DNA of 64,000 nt from Butyrivibrio sp. XPD2002 (GTDB lineage Bacteria; Bacillota; Clostridia; Lachnospirales; Lachnospiraceae), in NCBI RefSeq assembly GCF_000423945.1, contig NZ_AUIY01000026.1, positions 1-64,000 of the forward strand, written 5' to 3'. Numbering within the stretch: the first letter of the stretch is position 1; every line of letters starts with the position of its first letter. The position numbers and the translations under genes are program-made. Below the pieces are notes generated by a model. It was not told the origin of the DNA and did not search any database. It saw only the letters and a program-made list of their open reading frames with translations. This document shows, in pieces, positions 24,658 through 32,212 of the stretch.

Positions 24658-26361
24658 TTATTTGATCACATCACCTGTATGTGAAACGTATACTTCCTGA
24701 ACCTCGGAAATTCCGCCAAGTCCTGCTATCTGGCACTCGATACTTTCGAATGAACCGTCCTTTTCAAAGCCACTCTTCCAGCTGTCCTCATCATCACCAG
24801 CCATATCGTTGTTAGCATGGTCACCTGCAACAACCATAAGGGGACGAAGAATAACCTTCTTATAGCCTGCAGCCTTAACAGCTTCGATCACTGCATCAAG
24901 AGCTGTCTCCTCCGGAAGACCTTCAACTGTTCCGATGAAAACATTCTTATGTCCAAGCTTCTCCATCTGTGTCTGCATCTGGGAGTATGTTACGTTAGCT
25001 GTGTGTGATGTTCCGTGTCCCATAAATACGAAGGCTGTTCCATCCTCATCAGCTGCTTCTATACTGTCGAAGCCTGCTTCCTTAACAGCTGCGTTTGTAA
25101 TAGCCTTTGCAACCTTTTCCTTGTCCTCGTTGATGATAGTTGCATCCTTACCAACTTCTCCAAGAAGAGGCTCTGCGATTTTTACTGACTCAAACTTATC
25201 GCTGTACTTATCAAGAGCTTCTACAAGCTCGTCGTACTCAGCACCGTGCATAAGGTGTGTAGGCTGAACTACAAGATTCTTTACACCGTTGTCTACAGCT
25301 CTCTGAAGGGCCTGATCAACGTTATCGATTTTCTCACCATCTCTTGCATATACATGGTTGATGATGATCTGAGCTGTGAATGCTCTTCTTACAGACCAGT
25401 CAGGATAAGCTGCCGCAAGTGCCTTCTCGATTCCTCCGATGTCCTCTGCCCTGCTGTCGTTAAAGGATGTACCAAAGCTTACAACGAGAAGCTCGTTTTC
25501 ACCGATATCATCTGCATTTAACGGATCATCCTTGGAAGCATCTCCTGTGTCATTACCAAAGTAATCAGGATCTGCATCTTCACCTTCTACAAGCTCCTTC
25601 TGAGCATCTGTAAGCTCATCCCAGGCTTTCTTTGCTTCCTCACAAAGTGAATCTGTCTCCTCTGTCCATGTCTGTACATAAATGGAGTCAATCAGATCTG
25701 CCACCTTTTTTGCTGCCGCCATGTCGTCATCACCTTCCCCTGCTTCGCCAGTCTGTACGTCAGATACTGTTACCTCATGGTCATACCACTTACCCTTTGT
25801 TCCGATAAGTGCAAGCTGGAAGGGCTCATCGATTGCGGGAACAGGTACATCAAAGCCATATACCTCTTCCTCTGTTCCATCCTCATATTTAACCTGATCA
25901 GTTGTGGGCTCAAGAAGAACTGCTCCGTCCTTCTGTGCATCCTCAGCTGTTCCGGGGAAAAGATTAACGATATTCTTGGAAGGAAGTGTGATGTGAATTG
26001 TCATCTCACCGTCTTTAACTGTAAGTGTTCCTCTGTCAGCATAAGCTTCATTAATATGGAACATGCTGCTGTCAGTTGTGAATTTTGCGCTGTACTCACC
26101 ATCCTCAAGGGCTCCCTCTTCGGCTGTCTCAGTACTCTCCTCTGCAGTGGCATCTGTATTTTCTTCAGACTTTTCTTCCTCTGCAGGCTCCTCGGCCTTC
26201 TCCTCTACAGATTCCTCAGTCTGTGCTTCAGCAGTATCCTCTGTTACTGTTTCTGTAGCAGTCTGATTCTCCTCTGCAGGTGCTGCCTTCTGACCGCAGC
26301 CACTCATCAAAGAAATTGCGAGTACAGTGGTCATGATCAGTGCAATAGTTTTTCTTTTCAT
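24658..26361 (-). CDS. cbiK: Predicted surface lipoprotein with NEAT-like domain and CbiK cobaltochelatase domain
   Basis: 567 residues. The start ATG at 26361 follows AAAAGGAGAGAGGC; the upstream in-frame ATG lacks a site. Residues 1-22 are a lipoprotein signal (ISLMSGC, Cys22). A Glu/Thr-rich linker spans about 28-84. Residues about 86-200 are a beta-rich NEAT-like domain (GEYSAKFTT, MTIHITLPSKNIVNLFPG). Residues about 289-567 are a CbiK-type sirohydrochlorin cobaltochelatase: LLVVSFGTSFNDSR, His369 in VQPTHLMHGAEYDE and His449 in VFMGHGTSH, the two family metal-site histidines. CbiK normally acts in the cytoplasm on sirohydrochlorin; a secreted form is known in Desulfovibrio. It is the first gene of the operon, under the riboswitch. 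Whether it inserts cobalt or binds metal/haem outside is open. Confidence 0.85.
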   Translation of the reverse strand: MKRKTIALIMTTVLAISLMSGCGQKAAPAEENQTATETVTEDTAEAQTEESVEEKAEEPAEEEKSEENTDATAEESTETAEEGALEDGEYSAKFTTDSSMFHINEAYADRGTLTVKDGEMTIHITLPSKNIVNLFPGTAEDAQKDGAVLLEPTTDQVKYEDGTEEEVYGFDVPVPAIDEPFQLALIGTKGKWYDHEVTVSDVQTGEAGEGDDDMAAAKKVADLIDSIYVQTWTEETDSLCEEAKKAWDELTDAQKELVEGEDADPDYFGNDTGDASKDDPLNADDIGENELLVVSFGTSFNDSRAEDIGGIEKALAAAYPDWSVRRAFTAQIIINHVYARDGEKIDNVDQALQRAVDNGVKNLVVQPTHLMHGAEYDELVEALDKYSDKFESVKIAEPLLGEVGKDATIINEDKEKVAKAITNAAVKEAGFDSIEAADEDGTAFVFMGHGTSHTANVTYSQMQTQMEKLGHKNVFIGTVEGLPEETALDAVIEAVKAAGYKKVILRPLMVVAGDHANNDMAGDDEDSWKSGFEKDGSFESIECQIAGLGGISEVQEVYVSHTGDVIK

Positions 26362-26420
26362 AATATGCCTCTCTCCTTTTGCTTTTTTTTGCATCGATGG
26401 ATAATCAGGAAATTAAAGAA

Positions 26421-26451
26421 AAATAGAAAACCTCCACCAGAAGGCAGAGGT
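26421..26451 (-). terminator. Intrinsic terminator (expression platform of the B12 riboswitch)
   Basis: On the minus strand a 9-bp stem (26443-26451 with 26430-26438, two G-T pairs) closes a TTCT loop and is followed by TTTTCTATTTTT. It lies between the riboswitch and the cbiK ribosome site, about 70 bases before the cbiK start. This is the layout of a transcription-attenuating riboswitch. Confidence 0.8.
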
Positions 26452-26544
26452 CAAAAAATACGCACGCAATTAAGGCAAACAAAAAATATTTGCCCCAAAG
26501 TATTCGTACGGCTAATTCCTCGTAGCCCGGATAATCCATGTACA

Positions 26545-26735
26545 GCGAAAGGCAGGTCTCCCGGCTGATCGATTCAGCACTTGCAGCGCCAGCTTCACCT
26601 TCCCGGATTACTCCAGTGGTATTTGAAACCGGCTCTCGAAACACGGTGACGAGATCGTGCAGGATTCTCACCTGCTTCCCTTTTCACCTGCACGACATAC
26701 ATAGCATATACGCCTGCAGACACCTTACGCTTTAT
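26545..26735 (-). promoter_or_regulatory. Cobalamin riboswitch
   Basis: Read on the minus strand, the region has the conserved core in order: GGGAAGCAGGTGAGAATCC (about 26680-26662), then ACGATCTCGTCACCGTG, and at the 3' end AGCCGGGAGACCTGCC (26566-26551). These match the GGGAAnnnGGTGnnAATCC, nnCnGTnnC and B12-box-like AGCCnGnnnACCTGCC elements of cobalamin riboswitches. Exact ends are estimates. It precedes cbiK with an intrinsic terminator between, so B12 should switch off the operon. Confidence 0.93.
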
Positions 26736-26770
26736 GCAATTGTTCTGTTAATAATATCACAACGATGATT

Positions 26771-27916
26771 TCATTTCATCATCATTTTCTCAAAGTTTTC
26801 ATGCATGAGGTTCTCAGCTCTTTTAACAACTATGCTCATATCCGAGGTTCCATACATGCAATAGACAGGTGCAAACGCAACATTTATGCCCTTTTCAGAG
26901 ATCAGCTTCTTTACTCTCTCAACGTCTGTATTAAAGAACACCTCATCTGTCTCAAATCCAAATGCAACAAACTCCGTTCCGTTCATACGGTATACGTTAT
27001 TCTCTCCAAATACCTCCATAAGTGCCTTGGCTAGAATGATAACTATCATGTCGCCTACTTCATAGCCCTGGGACACATTTATCTCCATAAGGCCTATTAA
27101 GTCACAGCGAAGAAATCCGAAGGGCTGCCCTTTGTCGAGATCCTTTTCAATATATTTTTTATAAGCGATATTGTTATAGGCACCTGTAAGCGTATCGTTA
27201 TAGCTATAGAAAAAGCTGCGCTTTTGCTCCTCACGCTGCATGATGAGCTGGGCAATAAAGTATGATATCAGCCTTATGATCTCTGCTACATCTTCAAGCT
27301 GGTTCTTCGGAACATCCGTTACTCCGCATACTCCGAATGTAGTCCCCCTAAATTCCAAGGGTCCCAGCACCACATTATCTATATCATTGGTCTTTATAAA
27401 GTCGTAAAGTGACGGAATAGACGTCTTACAGGACTCCGCACTTCCAATGATCAGACGGTTATTATTATCCTCGAAGGCCTCCAGAATTTTATCTATAAAA
27501 CCATCATAGGGAACATACATAAGCTCAAGGGATGTTGCTTCAAGCTCCTCGTCAAACCATTCGTAGGTTCCTCTGTATTTGCCGTTTTTCTGATCCTCGA
27601 AGATAAAAATACGCATGGCACTAAGCTCTTTTCCCAGGAACCTTATCATGGAATTTATGTTTTCCTCAGGAGAATTAGAAGCTACAGCGTACTGAATTGC
27701 ACGATTAATAAAGCGGTCTCTCTCCTTCGCCTTATAATCCTTCTTCCACCAGATAATAAAATTTACTATTAAAACAGACATCAGAAGCGTTCTTAACATG
27801 ATGTAACTTCCAATGTTTATCCTATCCTTTAGAAGAAGTGCATAAAGAGCGACAACAGCCATCAGATAGCCGCATATCCCTATGAGATTTTTATTTAGCG
27901 TCAGTGCTTTTTTCAT
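26771..27916 (-). CDS. Membrane GAF / degenerate GGDEF protein
   Basis: 381 residues. Two hydrophobic helices (about 10-28, 40-58) anchor it. Residues about 68-235 look like a GAF-type sensor. Residues about 240-378 are a GGDEF fold (DTLTGAYNNIAYKKYI, CDLIGLMEINVSQGYEVGD) but the signature reads NGTEF, losing a metal-binding Asp, so it is probably not an active diguanylate cyclase and may bind nucleotide or a partner. The start overlaps the regulator upstream (ATGA at 27913-27916). Last gene of the four-gene signalling operon. Confidence 0.8.
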   Translation of the reverse strand: MKKALTLNKNLIGICGYLMAVVALYALLLKDRINIGSYIMLRTLLMSVLIVNFIIWWKKDYKAKERDRFINRAIQYAVASNSPEENINSMIRFLGKELSAMRIFIFEDQKNGKYRGTYEWFDEELEATSLELMYVPYDGFIDKILEAFEDNNNRLIIGSAESCKTSIPSLYDFIKTNDIDNVVLGPLEFRGTTFGVCGVTDVPKNQLEDVAEIIRLISYFIAQLIMQREEQKRSFFYSYNDTLTGAYNNIAYKKYIEKDLDKGQPFGFLRCDLIGLMEINVSQGYEVGDMIVIILAKALMEVFGENNVYRMNGTEFVAFGFETDEVFFNTDVERVKKLISEKGINVAFAPVYCMYGTSDMSIVVKRAENLMHENFEKMMMK

Positions 27917-28710
27917 GCTTTAGCATCACCATCCGTAATCTCAAAACTCTTTGGAACCTTCTCAAAGAATTCGTTTAACGTTTTTAGCAGCTCCTGCTTG
28001 GTTACTGTTTTCAGGATATAGCCTTCTGGCTTTAGCGAAACAACACGCTTAATGCTCTCCCTGTCACCCTTGCCTGTAAGGAACATAACCGGAATCTGTG
28101 AGGTTGCAGGGAATGACTTTAGCATCTCCAAAATGGTAGGGCCATCAACCACCGGCATATCGTAGTCAAGAAGTATGAGATCCACCCTTCGCCTTGATAT
28201 ATATGTTATTCCCTGGGTACCGTCCTCAACTGTGCTGACAGTATAATTAAACCTTAGCCACTCTCTTACCATTCTCGCGTAAACCGGGTCATCGTCTATT
28301 ATGAGAATGCTGTAATGGGCGTTTTCATCTGCAAGTCGTTCTATCTCACCCTTGATTTCATCGGTCAGAGCCTCCATATCCACAGGTCTTCCCATCCAGG
28401 TACAGTCATGGAATGCAGGTACACTTTGAATAAACATATCCCTATCTCTGTCTGCACCAATAAGAATAAGTCTCCTGTTATGATCCCTTACCGCATCACA
28501 AAGCTTGAAGAGATCCTTAACCTTTTTCTCTTCATCAAGAATTGTATTCTGAAGATATATCAGGAAAATATCAGCCTTCTCCATAAAGGCCATGATCTGT
28601 TCCATATCAATCTCCAGTAAGGTCACATTAAAATGCTGCTCTGTGAGACTTTTCTCTATCGATCTGACAACCACACTGAAGTGGTTTGAAATAAGTACGA
28701 CCCTGCTCAT
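27913..28710 (-). CDS. Response regulator with two receiver domains
   Basis: 265 residues without an effector domain. Residues 1 to about 122 have a receiver-like fold lacking the acidic pocket and phospho-Asp, so a pseudo-receiver. Residues about 130-255 are a full receiver: LIIDDDPVY acidic pair, Asp in LLDYDMPVVDG, Thr in FLTGKG, Lys in YILKTVTK. It probably takes phosphate from the HPt of the kinase encoded just upstream (16-base gap) and acts by protein contact. The next gene is the GAF/GGDEF protein, a plausible partner. Confidence 0.85.
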   Translation of the reverse strand: MSRVVLISNHFSVVVRSIEKSLTEQHFNVTLLEIDMEQIMAFMEKADIFLIYLQNTILDEEKKVKDLFKLCDAVRDHNRRLILIGADRDRDMFIQSVPAFHDCTWMGRPVDMEALTDEIKGEIERLADENAHYSILIIDDDPVYARMVREWLRFNYTVSTVEDGTQGITYISRRRVDLILLDYDMPVVDGPTILEMLKSFPATSQIPVMFLTGKGDRESIKRVVSLKPEGYILKTVTKQELLKTLNEFFEKVPKSFEITDGDAKA

Positions 28711-28726
28711 TTGCTTACCCCCTGTG

Positions 28727-31700
28727 TCAATTATCTATCAGGTTTCTGATTTCATTAAATTCCTTTTTATCCAGATGTTCCTTAACCTTTTTGAGGATTT
28801 CCATATCCTCGTCTGGCAGATCATAATCAGCAATTTCATCCAGTATTTCTGCGATCATATTCTCATCACAGTTATCTGCGCCTTCCAGTATTCCCTCATA
28901 AACACTTACAAGAAGATTGCTGTCGAACTTTTCGTTTACCCCAGGTGTATTTTCCTTCTCATCGTTCTCTACGGTCTCTTCACCCTTTTCATTCTCATTA
29001 TTAAAAAGCGGTCCAAATACCTTCTTGTAATTCCTGAGTTCATCAAGGGTTTTAGCAGTATTCTCCTTTATAAACTCAAGGTTGTTAGCTTTTCCTGCCA
29101 TCTCCAGGGCTTCTGCATGCTCTCCAAGCTCTGTTGCTCCAATTAGTCTTGCTGAGCTCTTCAGGGCATGGACCTTTATCGTATAATTCTTATAATCGCC
29201 GCTGTTATAAAGAGCTTCTATCTCATCTGCCTTTTTATCTATTGATTCATAGAATATCTCAATTATTGATAAAAGTGCCTCCTCGGATCCCGAGTAATCA
29301 AGAGCTATCGCACTGTCAATTCCCGGAAGCTTTTCATACCACTTCTTATTATCACTGCTTTTGGCTTCAATAGTCGTGGTTTCTTCCGTATCTTCCGCGT
29401 CTTTTGACTCATCATTTTCTTCTTCAGTCTCTGATGATTCATTTTCTTCTATGGCATATTGAACCAGATTCTCAGCTTCCTCGTTATCCTCTGCTTCATC
29501 TTCACATAACAGCTTACTAAGCTCATAGGAATTATCGCCCTTCATCATGAAGGACAGGCCAACAGCTCCCATTCCACAGTTAAGGGATACCACCGCTGAC
29601 ACCTTCTGCATAAGAATATGCTCGAAAGAAAATCTTTTCCTGATAGCCTCCTTTATTCTGGTGCGTCCTTCCTCAGTAAGCTCAATATATTCAACTATTA
29701 TCACATCAAGGTCAGGCCTTATCCTCTTAGGAAGTGTGTTTTCGATATATTCCTCATAGCATTTCAGATAATCACCTACATACATTCTGCCGATATAAAT
29801 GCTTCCGTTTTTCACATTGATACTTGGTCTGAATCCAAAGGTACTTATAAAGCCATATATCCATTTTCCTATGGAACCACGCTTCATCAACAGCTCCGCA
29901 TCACCTGTGATAAAGCTGCATCTTGTTCTCTGCTTGGCTTCTTCTAACTCCTCCAGTATTCTTTCTGTGCTGGCGCCCTGCATGGACAGCTTGTAGGCAA
30001 TAAGTGTCAGCATACCCATTGCTCCGGAATTGTAACCGGAATCAAATACCTTAACGTTGCCATATTCCTTTGCTGCCTCAAGGGCATTTTCATATTCCTT
30101 ACTGATAGCAGGAGGAAGTGACAAATAAATAACTTCGTGAGCCTTCTTTATTTCTTTTCCGAAGAAACGCTCAAAATCCTCCACTGAAGGCGGCATGGAT
30201 TCAAAGGATACGCCCTGCTTCATATAATTTATTACTTCATCCGTGCTGGCCTCAATACGGTCAGAATATGTCTTACCATCAGCAATAATATTGAAGGGTA
30301 TAATATCAATCTGGCAATTCCTAAGGGTACTCTGGGGAAGATCGCACATGCTGCTTGTGGCAACTATGACGGAAATCTTCTTGCTGTACCCTCTTGTAGA
30401 ATTCATTCTGACCTTAGTATTATTATCCGTAACTGTCCGCTTTACCTTAAGCTCAGGCAGGTGCTCTAAAAGCATCTCCTCCAACTGATTGCCTGATATA
30501 GGCTTAAGGAGGTAGCCGTCAAATCCACTCTTGTTATAAAGCTCTCTTACATCACTTCCCGCATTGGCAGTAAGTGCTATCGCAGGTACCTGATTGTTAA
30601 GTCCTCCGGCCTGCTTCCTTATATACTGAAGACATTCTATTCCATCCATGTCAGGCATTAGGTGATCAAGGAAAATAATGTCATACTTCTCACTTAAGGT
30701 CATGGAGAGGGCTTCATCTCCGCTGGTGACTGTATCAATCGTCATCATGGTATCGGCAATGAGCTTCCTTTCCACTTCAAGGTTCATCTCATTGTCATCT
30801 ACGATAAGGATTCTTGCATCAGGAGCAGTGAAGCTTGGCATGTACTTTTTATCCGGTCTCTTAAAGCCAAAGTTCCGAATGTCTATCTCACCTATGCTGT
30901 CATGTCTTGCAACCTTCTGCCTTAATGTAACGATAAATGTAGAGCCTTCCGTGTACACACTGCTGACAGTTATCTTGCCGTTCATAAGATCAACAAGGCG
31001 CTTTACGATCGCAAGACCAAGACCTGTTCCCTCGATTCCTGCATTTCTCTCCTCATCAACTCTTCTGAAGGCATCAAAAAGATATGGAATTGCATCCTGC
31101 TTAATTCCAATACCTGTGTCAATTATGGAAAACAGAAGAAGTACATAATCGCCGTTTATTTCACCCTTTTCAATATGCAGTGTTACAGCGCCCTCGTCCG
31201 TGTACTTGACCGCATTATTAAGAAGATTTATGAGAATCTGCTTAATTCTCGTCTCATCACCAAAGAGCTCTACCGGGATGGTGGGATCCACCTCAACGTT
31301 AAACTCAAGGCCCTTTTCCTCTGCTCTTAGCCACATGATATTTACAATATCAGAGACCATGTTTTCCATATTGTAGTTAACAGGAACGATATCCATTTCC
31401 CCTGCTTCCATCTTGGAAATATCAAGGATATCATTTACAAGTGTAAGGAGCATACGTCCCGCACCCTGAATGTGCTGTGAGTCCTTCAGTATTTCATCCG
31501 ATGCGTCTTCCTGTCTTAAAATGATCTCATTTAATCCAAGGATTGTGTTTATAGGAGTTCTGATCTCATGGCTCATGCTTGAGAAGAAGCTGTTCTGATT
31601 GTTGATGAGCTCCTCGATCTTTTTGTTCTCTTCCTTAGCTCTCTTGTTCTCTTCCTTATAGAGTCCCTCTTCGAACCACACCGTCAATGTGATGATCACA

Positions 31701-32212
31701 CCCACCATAATAATGGAAAGCATCGAATCCACATAAAACATTTTGTGAGTATGCTGATATACTGTCTCAGGATAAAAATATCCCATTGCATAGAACAGAA
31801 CTACTTCGACAGTTAAGATTACAAGGATCACAGGCTTCCATTTTCCGGAAAGTACAAGTCCTATATACAAATATGCAAATATAACCCAGAGGATGCCACC
31901 GCCCTCAATTCCGCCTCCACAGAAGAACAGAATCGGTAGCAGCACAAAAACAAGTCCAAGCACCACTATCTTTGCAACCTGATTAACCTTATCTCTCTTG
32001 ACGGAAATAAAGGTCATTATCGGAACCATAATAACAGAGAAAATCAGTGCCCCGATTTCTATGATGTTTTCACCAAAATAAATGTCGCCTGCCAGCGCCA
32101 GTATAATTACCGGTGAGATGACCAAAGTCAGCAAAATGAATATGCGCTCCCTGAAGTCTCTGGAGGGATCTTTGATCATCGCGATTATTTTTCTCAATAA
32201 TCTGCGTATCAT
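28727..32212 (-). CDS. Hybrid histidine kinase - receiver - DegV - HPt fusion
   Basis: 1161 residues. Six or so hydrophobic helices (about 22-180), coiled coil, then HisKA with His215 (SMSHEIRTPIN), HATPase (about 315-432: NNAVKYTDEG, DTGIGI, GTGLGLAI), a receiver (about 466-585: LIVDDNEMN, Asp516 in FLDHLMPDMDG, Lys570). Next, residues about 613-893 match a DegV fatty-acid-binding domain (VIVATSSMCDLPQSTL, IIPFNIIADGKTYSDRI, SMPPSVEDF, VFDSGYNSGAMGMLTLIAYKL split over two lobes, then a C-terminal GMGAVGLSFM). An acidic linker (905-955) leads to HPt with His1015 in VHALKSSARLIGA. So phosphate can flow H215, D516, H1015, while the DegV part may read acyl lipids. ATGA overlap with the kinase upstream couples translation. 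DegV inside a phosphorelay is unusual. Confidence 0.88.
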   Translation of the reverse strand: MIRRLLRKIIAMIKDPSRDFRERIFILLTLVISPVIILALAGDIYFGENIIEIGALIFSVIMVPIMTFISVKRDKVNQVAKIVVLGLVFVLLPILFFCGGGIEGGGILWVIFAYLYIGLVLSGKWKPVILVILTVEVVLFYAMGYFYPETVYQHTHKMFYVDSMLSIIMVGVIITLTVWFEEGLYKEENKRAKEENKKIEELINNQNSFFSSMSHEIRTPINTILGLNEIILRQEDASDEILKDSQHIQGAGRMLLTLVNDILDISKMEAGEMDIVPVNYNMENMVSDIVNIMWLRAEEKGLEFNVEVDPTIPVELFGDETRIKQILINLLNNAVKYTDEGAVTLHIEKGEINGDYVLLLFSIIDTGIGIKQDAIPYLFDAFRRVDEERNAGIEGTGLGLAIVKRLVDLMNGKITVSSVYTEGSTFIVTLRQKVARHDSIGEIDIRNFGFKRPDKKYMPSFTAPDARILIVDDNEMNLEVERKLIADTMMTIDTVTSGDEALSMTLSEKYDIIFLDHLMPDMDGIECLQYIRKQAGGLNNQVPAIALTANAGSDVRELYNKSGFDGYLLKPISGNQLEEMLLEHLPELKVKRTVTDNNTKVRMNSTRGYSKKISVIVATSSMCDLPQSTLRNCQIDIIPFNIIADGKTYSDRIEASTDEVINYMKQGVSFESMPPSVEDFERFFGKEIKKAHEVIYLSLPPAISKEYENALEAAKEYGNVKVFDSGYNSGAMGMLTLIAYKLSMQGASTERILEELEEAKQRTRCSFITGDAELLMKRGSIGKWIYGFISTFGFRPSINVKNGSIYIGRMYVGDYLKCYEEYIENTLPKRIRPDLDVIIVEYIELTEEGRTRIKEAIRKRFSFEHILMQKVSAVVSLNCGMGAVGLSFMMKGDNSYELSKLLCEDEAEDNEEAENLVQYAIEENESSETEEENDESKDAEDTEETTTIEAKSSDNKKWYEKLPGIDSAIALDYSGSEEALLSIIEIFYESIDKKADEIEALYNSGDYKNYTIKVHALKSSARLIGATELGEHAEALEMAGKANNLEFIKENTAKTLDELRNYKKVFGPLFNNENEKGEETVENDEKENTPGVNEKFDSNLLVSVYEGILEGADNCDENMIAEILDEIADYDLPDEDMEILKKVKEHLDKKEFNEIRNLIDN

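Noticed and set aside
25777..26568. Long plus-strand open frame (263 residues, rich in Cys and Leu)
   Set aside because: It lies opposite the acidic linker and signal of the cbiK gene and runs into the riboswitch; composition reflects the complement of Glu-rich codons, with no ribosome site or known domain.
26405..26671. Minus-strand open frame of 88 residues
   Set aside because: It covers the cobalamin riboswitch and terminator; the RNA structure explains the conservation, not a protein.
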